From assembly GCA_947561395.2 (NCBI GenBank), contig OX387187.1:43507253-43571252 (forward strand): a stretch of DNA of 64,000 nucleotides. The letters are read 5' to 3'. How positions within the stretch are numbered: position 1 is the stretch's first letter; every line of letters begins with the position of its first letter. The notes beneath the pieces were generated by a model that had not been told where the DNA came from, ran no database searches, and saw nothing but the letters and a program-made list of their open reading frames with translations. Both the position numbers and the translations under genes were made by a program. The stretch is from Buxus sempervirens. Taxonomy: Eukaryota > Streptophyta > Magnoliopsida > Buxales > Buxaceae. Positions 1 to 10,897 of this stretch are shown here, one piece after another.

Positions 1-336
1 GAAAACTAGATTTTAGGGGCGGTAATTGGCTTATCGCCGCTAAAAGTGTTATTACCGGCGGACTGCTACCGCCGGAAATAAGGATTTTTTGGCGGGACCT
101 TCCCGCCAACTTGTTGCCGGCGGTAGATATGTTACCGCCGGTAAAACTTACTATGCCGCCGCTAAAGGCTATTTCGCGCTGAAAAAATGCGCGCCATAAA
201 ATTTTCGCGCGGAAAAAATGGTAAATTAATTTTTAGAGGCGGAAAGTGCTTTTACCGCCGGTAATAGTGCTTTTAGAGGCGGGAATTAGGTTACCGCCGC
301 TAAAAGGTGTCGCTAATTCTCTTCATTTTTGTAGTG
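1..336. mobile_element. CACTA (EnSpm) transposon, one terminus, truncated by window edge
   Basis: The segment is packed with short GC-rich subterminal motifs of the type taccgccggtaa / cgccgctaaaa in both orientations, unlike the AT-rich flank. It stops at position 336 with tttttgtagtg, the reverse complement of the classical CACTACAAAAA terminus. CACTA elements make 3-bp target duplications; the three bases after the end are att (337-339), but the other end lies outside the window, so this cannot be verified. No transposase coding is seen here. The motif density and the exact terminus make the family assignment fairly secure. Confidence 0.8.
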
Positions 337-761
337 ATTACAGCATATGAGTTATTAACTATGTCAGCTAAAATCTCAAGGACAAAGTGGGGACTTTTGT
401 TAAGGAAAATAGATGTTGAAAGGTATGTTTCATCCTTTTTTCAAAGTATAAGCTATTGGTTTATTTTATTCAAAATTACCTTATATATGCATTATGACTA
501 ATTACATTTTCCTTTCCTCACTCGGTTGGGTGGTTGAAACTCTTTCTTTTAGATTGGGCAAAATTGAGGGTTAGGTTGGTTACCATTATAACTTCACTTG
601 ACTACCAAAGAAATTGATGATAGAATGCCGTTATGCCCTTCCAGATCAAGCTTTTAACAATGCATGCAAGCACTCTACGACAGGTTTTTATTTGAGGTTT
701 ATAAAGCTTGTTTTTTAGAATACCTATTTAATATCTCATTTTCTTCAACAAATACCTATTT
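337..761. other. AT-rich spacer, no gene recognised
   Basis: This lies between the CACTA terminus and the first base that matches the tandem duplication. It contains only short chance ORFs (for example 64 codons at 307-501 that begins inside the CACTA end). It does not match the 360 bp that follow the membrane-protein gene stop at 18044, so it is foreign to the repeat unit. Confidence 0.5.
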
Positions 762-1085
762 AAGATATCATAGATTGTTACCGATTTACCCATATCCTAT
801 TCTAGAAACTCAACAGAAGGAATGAGTTTTTTACATGATATAGATGATAGAAAGACCAGTATAGACAATGCACAAGGAAAATTAAGGAGCCTATCATATA
901 ATTCATTGTTAAGAAGTAGGTGTGTTAGTTTCCTCGAAATAATAAATCGGGTGAGTTATACAAATCACACTTTCGGTTTGGTTAATTTGTCACAATTATA
1001 GATTTCTCCATTCATGTTTTCAAGATAATATTAACCTCCCTTTGGATTTTGTTGTTGTAACATTACACCATTCTTTCAAGTTATC
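762..1085. repeat. Remnant of an extra (leftmost) tandem-duplication unit
   Basis: This stretch matches 18404-18722 and also 25483-26707 (the latter interrupted by a hAT element). In those places the sequence is the downstream flank of the membrane-protein genes. Here it has no gene upstream; homology begins abruptly at about 762 and ends at the shared breakpoint after caagttatc at 1085. It is best read as the tail of a third gene copy whose coding part is missing or lies beyond the left edge. Confidence 0.75.
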
Positions 1086-3198
1086 GCTGGCTGTGTTTGG
1101 AACCTTGGATTTGAGGAGAAAAGAAAAGAAATCCCAAAAAAAAAAAGAAGCAAAGAGAAAAGAAATGAAAAGAATGTATTTTCTATTTTTGGTTTGCTAG
1201 AGAAAACAAAAAAGAAAGTTTTTAAGAAATCACTTTCAGTTGTTTGGTTGTTTAGAAAGAAAATCAAAAAGAAAACCAAACACTTATTATTTTGATTTTT
1301 GGGTTGCTGTTATAATTTTTAAGTATTGATAAGATGAACTACATCTTTCCAAGTCTCCAAAAAAATGATTTATACGTTCCAAGCATAAGTCCACCTACTT
1401 AAGCAATTTGCTTAAAGATAGAGCAATATTATCTTCCGGGTCCAAATACCCATAATAACAAATATTATCACATTAAAATGTTAATAAATCGGTTATTGCC
1501 ATATCAAAGCCAACCCAAAAAAAAAGAAAAAAAGAAAAGAATGAGAAAGTCAAAATAAGAATAAAAAGATCACTTAAAAAAATGGGTTTTCATTTAAAAA
1601 CTTGTTCATAATATGTTGGCATCAAAGAGATCTGTGGCATTAATTATAACATTAAAGACTTAAATAATAGAAGTACATCAAACTACAAATTACAACTTAT
1701 GTTTTATACCCAAACTCCTATTACAAACCTAGCCCAAGTACATTAGAGAAATTTTCCAATATACCCATACCGTGCCATAGGTGGCTTTTACCCAACCACC
1801 ACCACCACCACCCACCCACCCCCCGGGCGGCCATTGGCTTGAACCTCAACAAATAAGTTATATCATCCAAGGGAGGGGCCTCTCCCCATGCCCCATCCAA
1901 GGGAGGGGCCTCTCCCCATGCCCCATTTGGACCCAGAATTAAAGTGTAAGCCACACTCCAAGATGCTTGAGCCTAACAGATCACGTTCTTCCTATAAGTG
2001 AACATTAGAACCAGCAAGTGTTGAATGTAGGGCATGTAAAACTATATTAACTAATAACCATTAAGATTTTTACCAAATACATTCATTTCTCTTAAAATTT
2101 GGCATACCGTTTTCCTGAATATAAAGTCCAACTCGTTCATCCAGATTTTTACCTTTTTTTTTTTTTGTTATTATTAAGCTATTAACGAAAAATCAGATTT
2201 AAATTACCTCCAATGACATAAGAACCAAGCAAATACAAAGAATCTACAATAACTTACTTCCATACTGCACCAAACGTCCGAGACCCAGACTAGAAGTTCC
2301 CTGCCATCAAAATAAACCAATACCTAGAACAAACAAAGGATTCAAACAACGCCAGAAGCCACCAACCAATTGCAATTACCAAAATATTCGTCATCAATTC
2401 TTCATAAGCCTGAGATGACCTAACTTCTTTTCTACTCAAACGAAAAAACCAAATTATGAGTACCAGCATACATTAAACTTATAACATGATTGAAATTAAA
2501 GAAAAAGTTTGCCTTCTCTTTTCAATATAACTCCGATGAGAAAAAGGTCCATCACATTCTTCTTCTTTTTCTCCGTTGAGATCTGGTTTCCGTCTTTGTT
2601 CCGGACGGCGTTTTTGATAGACCTTATTCCCATTATCGGATCATTGTTCCTCGACCGGAGGATCCTTTCCAGTCGTGACATTGTAAGCTGTGAAATCGAA
2701 TTACATAAACGAAACCTAGAGAGTTTTAAAAAAGGAAAAGAAAATAGGCTAATGCAACTCTATATCTAATGGCTTTAAAAAATAACACTCAGATTTTGAA
2801 GAACGGAGTAGAGACTGAAATTTGTCCACGTCCCCATCGTCGCTTCTCTCTCTCTTTCTGCAAAAAACGAGATGATCAAAATTCTAAAGGAAGCAAGTTT
2901 GCGGTAGTCCGTCGGTTAAAACTAGCTGTTCGCACGTGTACTTCACCCTGGAGGAGGCCATCCGACAAATTTTACCTGAAAATAGTTAAGTGATATTTTT
3001 TTAAAATAATTCAGATTCAATTGTCAAATTCTTAGTAATTGAAAATCAGTGACACTTTTTTAACATAATATAAAACAACTATTATTTAATTGTTAAGAAA
3101 AGTTTTTCCAAAAATGCCGTCATTAAAGTTGCAAGAAAATGTTTTTGGAACTGAATCGGTATTATTTTAAGAAAATAATTATAAAAAATTATTTTTTT

Positions 3199-3940
3199 CG
3201 GAAAATTTATGGAAAATGGTCACTTTTCGGCCACAATTATAAAAACATGCCACTAAGATCCCAAATTACAGAAAAATGCCACTTTTCGTCGATATGTATA
3301 AAAAAGTCCGTCGAATTAAATTATAGGATCACTTTTAAGAAATAATTAAATTTGAGGATAATTTTCTTGGGACACAAACTCATCATACATAGGACTCAAG
3401 CTTATTACATGGTGTGCGCACTTGATTTCAGGCACGCGAGGTGCAAGCAAAATGATACGGCAAAAAGTCAACTTTCGCTCCCCAAAAGTTTGACCGGCTC
3501 ATAAATTCCTTATTCGAAATCCGATTCCAACAAACTGAGTTGCGTTGAAACTGTGTCGAAATACTCTTTTCAATGAGATGAAGTTTGATGGCCAATTCTT
3601 CTTTGATCAAAAAGTTAATTTTTTGGCCCCTCAAGGTTTGACTTTTTAATTAAAATTTTTATTTTCTTCATTTTGGAAGGTGCAAAAATCAAGTGTTTAC
3701 ACATGGGACACAAGCTCATCTTACATGGGACACAAGCGTATTCTACATGGGATACGAACGTATCATACGCGGACTCAAGCATGGTTTGTCTATAATAAAA
3801 TGACACTATTTTTTAATTATTTTTTTGAAGTGACCTTTCAAGTTAATTATGATGAAAAGTGGCATGTTTCTATAATTTGAGATATTAATGGCAAGTTTTT
3901 AATTATTGACAAAAAGTGACCATTTTTCATAATTTTTCCC
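3199..3940. mobile_element. Foldback MITE-like element (742 bp)
   Basis: The two ends are inverted copies of each other: ggaaaatttatggaaaatgg at the left pairs with the reverse complement of the right end, and similarity extends through roughly 100 bp per arm, including shared atggtcacttttc and atgccacttttc blocks. The element is absent from the paralogous unit 2, where the flanking sequence is continuous. It lies in an A/T run, so the target duplication (an attttttt-like run on both sides) is not sharp. No coding capacity. Family unknown; the long arms would fit a Mutator-derived MITE. Confidence 0.6.
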
Positions 3941-3950
3941 AAATTTTTTT

Positions 3951-4381
3951 GGGAAATTTAATTTTTAGTGGTACTTTATCAAACTATTCAAGATTTAGTC
4001 GGCAAAGTTTTGAGTTTTAATTTTTAATACACCTTTACCAAAATAATTAATTTTTAGTGTCATTTAAATGTTACAGATAAATTCTTCCAAAAATACCCTT
4101 ATACATTTTACTTCCAAGACTTGTACAAACAATAAATTGACTTGGACAAGTCATTTTAGACTTGTACAAGTAATAAAATGACTTGTACAAGTCAAAAAGT
4201 AACTTGTACAAGTCATTTGGATAAGTGACGTAAGGGCATTTTTGGAATAGTTGATTTGTAATAGTGAAATTGCATTAAAAATTAATTATTTTGATAAAGG
4301 TGTACTAAAAGTTAAAACTAAAAACTTTGTCAACTAAATCTTAAATAGCTTGATAAAGTACCACTAAAAATTAAATTTCTC
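3951..4381. mobile_element. Foldback MITE (431 bp) with 9-bp target duplication
   Basis: The terminal inverted repeats exceed 100 bp: the left end runs gaaatttaatttttagtgg and the right end is its reverse complement, followed by matching blocks containing actttatcaa and acacctttacc/acacctttatc. The core holds several copies of the palindrome gacttgtacaagtc. The 9 bases aattttttt occur immediately outside both ends (3942-3950 and 4382-4390). This fits a Mutator-type non-autonomous element, though the duplication is low-complexity. It is absent from unit 2. Confidence 0.65.
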
Positions 4382-4648
4382 AATTTTTTTTAGCGAATAT
4401 AAAGTAGCCGTACATGCATTGATGCATGGTTTTGAGTTCAGAAGAATTTTTCCGTTTTTCTGTGAATTCAACTGCCGACGAAAAACATCAACTGTTTACA
4501 AGATAAGATAGTTGTTGGACAGAGACTCGTTTGATGGGCAAGACTGAGATGAATATGAGTAAGGGTAGACCTAGAACTAGACCAACACGAATGCGTTTTG
4601 CCAATTTCCCAAGCAATGGTGGACCCTAATAACCATACCATTTGATAA

Positions 4649-5910
4649 TGTAAGGATTATTATGTTTTGGCTTTATTCTGTGTCAAAAAGGTCTTTTAAA
4701 TATGGTCAATGTATTTAGGATAGGTTATAGGTGTTACGGTCCAAACGAGGTTTTGATCGGAGTCAAATTGAAATTGTTACGACCAACGTTCGCTGAACGT
4801 TCGACCGGTGACGACATACAGAGAAACCCGAGAGCAACGTGAGCTGAGCGTTCGATGAACGTTCGACCGGTGACGACACACAGAGAAACCCGAGAGCAGC
4901 GTGAGCTGAGCGTTCGCTGAACGTTCGACCGGTGACGACACACAGAGAAACCCGAGAGCAGCGTGAGCTGAGCGTTCGCTGAACGTTCGACCGGTGACGA
5001 CACACAGAGAAACCCGAGAGCAGCGTGAGCTGAACGTTCGACCGGTGGTGTTTCTCAGAGAATCAGAAGAGCAACGTTCGCTGAGCGTTTGATGTCCGTT
5101 CGACCGATGAAGTTCCACAGAGAAACCCGAGAGCAGCGTTCGCCTCTCGTTTTCTGTCCGTTCAAACGAGAAGAAGAAAAGTGAGTTTTATATCGAACGT
5201 TCGAGCCGCGTTCGCTAAACGTTCGAACGTTCGTAAACAAATTTCTTTTATAGAAATCCGATCTTTTCTGATTTGTTTCCTTTTCGTTCCCTTCCTTCTC
5301 CTAACCTATTTAAGGAGTGTCTAGCCTATTGTGAGGGTTACCCAATACGTTTTTGAGAACCCTAAAAACGTGTGCAAGAGAGAGAGATCTTCTTCCTCTT
5401 TCCTCTTCTTCTTTGAGCCATCAAAACCAGTCTTCTTCTTTCTTTTCTACCTTGGAGTTCCGGGTTGAAGAGTTTGCTCGTGGGAGTTCCTACGGTTGCT
5501 GAGCGAGTTCGTTCGGCACATCACTAAGGAGATATTCAGAGTTCTGAATCGTTGCAAGGATGCAAATCTGAAGAGTTCTTCAGATATTTACATTGTGAGT
5601 CAGAGTCATTGTTGGGTCGTCTGAACCACTATTGTAAGTCTTCTTCTTATAGTGATTTCCAGAGGTGGCACCTCGTAGCCCGGAGGGTTTTTCTCTTTGA
5701 GAGTTCTCTTAGAGTTTTCCTTTCGTCACCAAATTGCTTGTGTTGTCTCTTCTTTATTTTGCAATTGTGTGTGATGAATTGATATTTGTTCAGACTTGTG
5801 CATGCCAATTAATTAAGAACTTGTTTTTAATTGATTGATTTTTTATTCCGCAATCGGCTTCACCTATTCACCCCCCTCTAGGTGATTTAGAGTCTAAACT
5901 GTGTTTTTCA
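4649..5910 (+). repeat. Copia 5' LTR (1262 bp)
   Basis: It begins tgtaagg and ends gtttttca. The left part holds four 62-bp repeat units built on gaacgttcgaccgg. The right part contains a plausible leader region (cctatttaaggag at about 5305) and ends with a pyrimidine-rich stretch. It is 51 bp longer than the 3' LTR: it has one more 62-bp repeat and lacks an 11-bp insertion. Confidence 0.95.
4790..5050 (+). repeat. 62-bp tandem repeats in 5' LTR (four units)
   Basis: tcgaccggtg recurs at 4801, 4863, 4925 and 4987, exactly 62 bp apart, followed by a degenerate fifth occurrence near 5039. Each unit carries the palindrome-containing motif gaacgttcg. The array sits in the upstream part of the LTR, where retrotransposon enhancers normally lie, so a regulatory role is possible but only inferred. 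Confidence 0.9.
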
Positions 5911-5912
5911 AT

Positions 5913-5926
5913 TGGTATCGGAGCGG
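5913..5926 (+). other. Primer-binding site (initiator Met tRNA)
   Basis: tggtatcggagc starts two bases after the 5' LTR. It matches the usual plant iMet-tRNA-complementary site tggtatcagagc except for one A-to-G change. Confidence 0.85.
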
Positions 5927-5953
5927 GTAACCAGATCCTTGACTCTATTAGTC

Positions 5954-8900
5954 ATGGACAAGTCCTCCACTGCCCCACCCTTCTTTGATGGCAGCAATTA
6001 TGCCTACTGGAAAGTCAGAATGAGAGCCTATCTGAAGGCTATAGATGAAAAAGTTTGGGGAAGTGTTGAGAAAGGATGGAATCCTCCAACTGTGATCATT
6101 GATGGAGAGACAAAACCCAAAGACCCAGATAACTATACTAGAGAAGAGTTAATTGATGTTAACTACAACTCTAAGGGTGTCAATGCACTTTTTAGTGCAA
6201 TCTTTGCTGATGAATTCAAACGGGTGTCCACTTGTCAAACCAGCAAAGAAATTTGTGAAATTTTCCAAACCACTCATGAGGGAACTGTCCTTGTGAAAAA
6301 CTCAAAATTACAAATGCTTATCACTAGGTTTGAAGAACTAAAAATGGGAGATGATGAACCCTTTGATTCCTTCTATGCTAAACTAAGTGATATAGTGAAC
6401 TCTAGTTTTAATCTTGGTGAAAGAATTCCTCCTAATAGAGTGGTTAGAAAAATCCTTAGGTCTCTTCCTGAAAAATATAGACCCAAAGTGACTGCTATAG
6501 AAGAGAGTAAGGATATTAATGGTATTAAGGTTGAAGATCTCATAGGATCAATTCAAACCTATGAACTCACTCTGCCTCCTACTAAGAAAAATAAGTCTAT
6601 AGCTCTAAAATCTAGTAAAGAAAAGGCTTATAATGATTCGAGTGAGGAATCCATGGGAGATGAAGATATTGCCCTATTGGTAAAGAACTTTAGGAAAATG
6701 TTTAGAAGGAGGAAACCAAGGAGTGAAAATGAGAGGTATAAATCCAAGGGGAGTTCTAGTGGTAGAGATCAAAAGTCTAGAATCAAATCTGAATCTAGAG
6801 AGTCCAAACATCCTAAGGACTCTAGGTTGCAAAAACTCCAACAAATCAGATGTCATGAGTGTCAGGGTTTTGGTCACATTAGGTCGGAGTGTCCCACATT
6901 TAAGAAGCTTCAAGGGAAAGCCATGAATGCCACTCTTTCTGATGAAAGTGCATCTGAGAGGGATAGTGAGGACTCCAAAACAGAGGAAAATCAAAATTAC
7001 ATGGCTTTCACCTCTATTGTTGGGAGTGGTGACTCTAGCAACTATGAAGACTTTCCACCAAGTGAGAATGCAATTGGTTCTCATGATGAGTCTGATGATG
7101 ATGAGGAAAGCATTCAAGATGCTTATGATAAATTGTTTAGGGAGTGCTTAAAAGCAAAGAAACAATTGAAGTCAAATCTCAAAAGGCTAAATGAGGTAGA
7201 GCACAAGAAAGAAGATCTTCAAGCAAAATTTGAAGAGTCTACTTCTCGTCTAGGTGAATACAAGTTGAAGATTGAATCCCTAGAATCTGAGAATAAGTCT
7301 CTTAAGGAAGAGCTTGAAAGATCTAAAATTCAATTCCAGAAGTTTTCTACAGGTACAGCAAATTTGGAAAATATGCTAGGGATGAGTCAATTAGGAACTG
7401 ATAAAAGGGGTTTAGGATTCCAGGAGGTCTCAAATGATAATCCATCATCTTCTAAGACCCAAGTTGTGAATACCAAAGGAAAGAATAGATCCAATTCTTC
7501 CAAGAGTAAGACAAACCAAGGTAGAAATCGTGGTCAAAAGTCTAATTGGTCAAAACCTAGGGGTGTTCCAACCAAGAGTTCCCAATCTCAGAATTTTATC
7601 CCTATTTGTCATTATTGTGGTATTTCTGGACATATCAGACCAAATTGTTGGGATTTGAACCAAAACTCTAGGAGATCCTCACCTAGAAAACCTCAAGAGA
7701 ATTTGTCTAAACAAGTGAAAGAACTTTCAAATCAGACAAAGCTCTTAAGTCAACAATTAGCTTCAATGACCAAGAAAACCACTGAGCCTAAGCAAATCTG
7801 GGTTAAAAGAAGTGAATTAACTTGTCATGTAGTTCATGTTGCTTTGAAGGCTAGAAATAGTCTTATGTGGTATCTTGATAGTGCTTGCTCTCGTCACATG
7901 TGTGGTGACAAATCTTTGTTTAAATCTTTTGAGGATTATTCTTGTGGCACTGTTACTTTTGGTGATGGAAGCAAAGCTCCTATTGTAGGTAAGGGTGTTA
8001 TTGAAATTTCTGGTATGCCTACTTTGAGTGAAGTTCTATTTGTTGATGGCTTGAAAGCTAACTTGATTAGTATAAGTCAATTGTGTGACTCAAACATGGA
8101 AGTTAAATTTGCTAAAAATGTGTGTTCTGTGATTGATGCAAATGGTTTGTGTGTGCTTCAAGGAGAAAGAACTCCGGATAATTGTTATGGTGTGATTCCT
8201 AATTCTAATGCTGTGTGTAACTCTTCCAAAGTTGATATGCATGAATTGTGGCATCAAAGACTTGGTCACTTGAACTTTAAAAACATGAATGAATTGTCAA
8301 AGCATGATTTTGTTCGAGACCTTCCTAAGCTTGCCAAAGTAGAACCAAATGTGTGTGGGCCATGTCAGTTGGGAAAGCAAACTAGATCTAGTCACAAAAA
8401 GATCACTGAGTGTTTAACCCACAAACCTCTTGAATTGTTGCATATGGACCTTATGGGTCCTTCTAGGACTGAAAGTCTTGGTGGTAGGAGGTACATTTTG
8501 GTTATTGTAGATGATTTTTCCAGATTTACTTGGGTTGAGCTATTAAGAGAAAAATCTGAAGCAAGTGAGTTGATTATGTCTTTGTGTCGAAGACTCTCAA
8601 ATGAAAAAGAGTCTAAGGTTGTTAGGATGAGGAGTGACCATGGGAAAGAGTTCGAGAACTCAATCCTTGAAAATTTTTGTCTAGAAGAGGGACTTCATCG
8701 TGAGTTCTCTGCTCCTATTACTCCACAGCAAAATGGAGTAGTAGAGAGAAAAAACAGGGTTCTTCAAGAGATGGCAAGAGTCATGATACATGCCAAGGGT
8801 GTGGCCATGTATTTCTGGGGAGAAGCCATTAACACGGCTTGCCATGTGATAAATAAGGTGTATTTGAGGCCTGGGAGTAATGAGACTCCTTATGAAATTT

Positions 8901-10897
8901 GGCATGGTAAAAAGCCCACTGTCAAATACTTTCGTGTTTTTGGAAGTAAATGCTTTATTTTGAGAGATAGGGAGAATTTGGATAAGTTTGATGCCAAGAG
9001 TGATGAAGGAATCTTCCTAGGTTACTCTAAGAATAGCAGGGCTTACCGTGTGTATAACTTACGTACACATACTGTCATGGAATCCATAAATGTTGTTGTG
9101 GATGAAGGGGTTGATAAGTCTCAAGTTGAGGGGGAGACTAGTCTGGAAGTAGGAGAAAATGACTTGTTTGTTGAAAGTCAAAATTCTGAGTCATCTTCTT
9201 CAACTTCTGAAGAGAGTCTTTCTTCAACTCCAGGTCCTACAAAAGAACCTTCCTCTAGAGTAAAGTTAAATCATCCCAAAGAGTTATTAATTGGTGATTT
9301 AAATGAAGGGATGAGATTTCGTAGGAAAGTCCTAAATCAGATGTCATTTGCATCCTATGTCTCAACTCTTGAACCTAAGAAGGTAGAAGAAGCACTTACT
9401 GATGAGTGCTGGATTAATGTCATGCATGAAGAATTAAATCAATTCATTAGGAATGATGTGTGGTATCTTGTTCCTAGACCTGAAAATTTTAATGTTATTG
9501 GAACCAAATGGATTTTCAAGAACAAGTCAGATGAACATGGCACTGTAGTGAGAAATAAGGCTAGGTTGGTTGCTCAAGGATATACCCAAGTTGAGGGTAT
9601 TGATTTTGATGAAACTTTTGCCCGTGTAGCTAGACTTGAATCTATAAGGATTTTATTTGCTGTAGCTTGCCACTTGGGTTTTAAATTGCATCAAATGGAT
9701 GTAAAAAGTGCTTTTCTGAATGGGATACTTAATGAAGAAGTATATGTTGAACAACCCAAGGGGTTTGTTGATCCAAAGTTCCCACATCATGTGTTTAGGC
9801 TTAAGAAAGCCTTGTATGAGTTGAAACAAGCTCCTAGAGCTTGGTATGAGAGACTTACTGCTTATCTCTTAGATCACAAGTTCACAAGAGGAGGAGTTGA
9901 TAGAACCTTGTTCATTAGAAAAGATAAGAACAGTTTCACTGTTGCTCAAATTTATGTGGATGATATTGTCTTTGGTTCTCCAATTGATTCTCTTGCTTTA
10001 AATTTTGCCAAAGCTATGCAACAAGAATTTGAGATGAGTATGGTTGGTGAATTAAATTTCTTCCTAGGTCTTCAGATTTCTCAATCTACAGAGGGGATTT
10101 TCATATCTCAATCTAAATATGTTAAAGACCTTGTGAAAAGATTTGGGTTGGACAGCAAGAAACACACTAGAACCCCTATGAGTACTACTTTGAAACTTGA
10201 TTCTGATTTATCTGCAAAGAGTGTAGATAACACTCTTTATAGAAGCATGATAGGTAGTCTCTTGTATCTTACAGCTAGTAGGCCTGATATAGCCTTTAGT
10301 GTAGGTGTGTGTGCTAGGTTCCAAGCAAATCCTAGAGAATCTCACTTATCTGCCGTCAAACGTGTCATACGATATGTTAATGGTACTGTTGATCATGGTA
10401 TATGGTTTTCTACAGACACTTCTGCAATTCTAGCAGGCTATTCTGATGCCGACTGGGCTGGAAATGCAGATGATAGGAAGAGCACAACTGGAGGTTGTTT
10501 CTATGTTGGGAACAATCTTGTGGCATGGATGAGCAAGAAGCAAAACTCTATTTCCTTGTCCACAGCTGAAGCGGAGTATATAGCCGCTGGGAGTGGTTGC
10601 ACTCAATTGCTTTGGATGAAGCAAATGTTGAGTGATTATGGGATTGAACAGGGAACTATTGTCTTGTATTGTGATAATGCAAGTGCTATTAATATTTCCA
10701 AAAACCCTGTTCAGCACTCTCGAACCAAGCACATTGATATACGACATCATTTTATTCGAGAGTTGGTAGAAGATCATGTGATATCTCTTGAACACATCCC
10801 ATCTGAAAATCAATTAGCTGACCTCTTTACCAAACCTTTAGATGCTCTTAGGTTTGAGCTTCTTAGGAAAGCTATTGGTGTTGGTCCTCTTCATTAA
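5954..10897 (+). CDS. Copia gag-pol polyprotein, 1647 aa, intact
   Basis: The first ATG of the open frame is at 5954; the frame also extends upstream to 5912 without an ATG. Domains in order: a gag N-terminus (UBN2/DUF4219-like), a CCHC zinc knuckle [14 protein letters not shown] near residue 300, an acidic coiled-coil linker, a second knuckle [14 protein letters not shown] near 552, an aspartic protease with WYLDSACS near 638 (DSA rather than DSG), the GAG-pre-integrase motif LWHQRLGHL near 764, an integrase with catalytic D near 831, D near 894 and E near 929, a reverse transcriptase with YVDD near 1333, and RNase H with SDADWAG and STAEAEYIA near 1498-1540. One oddity is [13 protein letters not shown], where most Copia elements have ALYGLKQ. 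No stop or frameshift interrupts it, so it may be functional. Confidence 0.95.
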   Translation: MDKSSTAPPFFDGSNYAYWKVRMRAYLKAIDEKVWGSVEKGWNPPTVIIDGETKPKDPDNYTREELIDVNYNSKGVNALFSAIFADEFKRVSTCQTSKEICEIFQTTHEGTVLVKNSKLQMLITRFEELKMGDDEPFDSFYAKLSDIVNSSFNLGERIPPNRVVRKILRSLPEKYRPKVTAIEESKDINGIKVEDLIGSIQTYELTLPPTKKNKSIALKSSKEKAYNDSSEESMGDEDIALLVKNFRKMFRRRKPRSENERYKSKGSSSGRDQKSRIKSESRESKHPKDSRLQKLQQIRCHECQGFGHIRSECPTFKKLQGKAMNATLSDESASERDSEDSKTEENQNYMAFTSIVGSGDSSNYEDFPPSENAIGSHDESDDDEESIQDAYDKLFRECLKAKKQLKSNLKRLNEVEHKKEDLQAKFEESTSRLGEYKLKIESLESENKSLKEELERSKIQFQKFSTGTANLENMLGMSQLGTDKRGLGFQEVSNDNPSSSKTQVVNTKGKNRSNSSKSKTNQGRNRGQKSNWSKPRGVPTKSSQSQNFIPICHYCGISGHIRPNCWDLNQNSRRSSPRKPQENLSKQVKELSNQTKLLSQQLASMTKKTTEPKQIWVKRSELTCHVVHVALKARNSLMWYLDSACSRHMCGDKSLFKSFEDYSCGTVTFGDGSKAPIVGKGVIEISGMPTLSEVLFVDGLKANLISISQLCDSNMEVKFAKNVCSVIDANGLCVLQGERTPDNCYGVIPNSNAVCNSSKVDMHELWHQRLGHLNFKNMNELSKHDFVRDLPKLAKVEPNVCGPCQLGKQTRSSHKKITECLTHKPLELLHMDLMGPSRTESLGGRRYILVIVDDFSRFTWVELLREKSEASELIMSLCRRLSNEKESKVVRMRSDHGKEFENSILENFCLEEGLHREFSAPITPQQNGVVERKNRVLQEMARVMIHAKGVAMYFWGEAINTACHVINKVYLRPGSNETPYEIWHGKKPTVKYFRVFGSKCFILRDRENLDKFDAKSDEGIFLGYSKNSRAYRVYNLRTHTVMESINVVVDEGVDKSQVEGETSLEVGENDLFVESQNSESSSSTSEESLSSTPGPTKEPSSRVKLNHPKELLIGDLNEGMRFRRKVLNQMSFASYVSTLEPKKVEEALTDECWINVMHEELNQFIRNDVWYLVPRPENFNVIGTKWIFKNKSDEHGTVVRNKARLVAQGYTQVEGIDFDETFARVARLESIRILFAVACHLGFKLHQMDVKSAFLNGILNEEVYVEQPKGFVDPKFPHHVFRLKKALYELKQAPRAWYERLTAYLLDHKFTRGGVDRTLFIRKDKNSFTVAQIYVDDIVFGSPIDSLALNFAKAMQQEFEMSMVGELNFFLGLQISQSTEGIFISQSKYVKDLVKRFGLDSKKHTRTPMSTTLKLDSDLSAKSVDNTLYRSMIGSLLYLTASRPDIAFSVGVCARFQANPRESHLSAVKRVIRYVNGTVDHGIWFSTDTSAILAGYSDADWAGNADDRKSTTGGCFYVGNNLVAWMSKKQNSISLSTAEAEYIAAGSGCTQLLWMKQMLSDYGIEQGTIVLYCDNASAINISKNPVQHSRTKHIDIRHHFIRELVEDHVISLEHIPSENQLADLFTKPLDALRFELLRKAIGVGPLH

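Noticed and set aside
1086..1290. Small TIR element (tgtgtttgg ... ccaaacac) at the duplication breakpoint
   Set aside because: Only about 8 bp pair and no target duplication is evident; the third copy simply lacks this side of the breakpoint.
4801..5050. CRISPR-like array of direct repeats
   Set aside because: Repeats are contiguous 62-bp LTR units without spacers, in a plant retrotransposon.
4734..5118. Repetitive minus-strand ORFs rich in VVTGRTF and ERSAN
   Set aside because: Open frames created by the 62-bp LTR repeats; the repeat length is not a multiple of three, so all three frames stay open.
6674..7117. 147-codon minus-strand ORF over gag
   Set aside because: Antisense shadow of the intact gag-pol frame.
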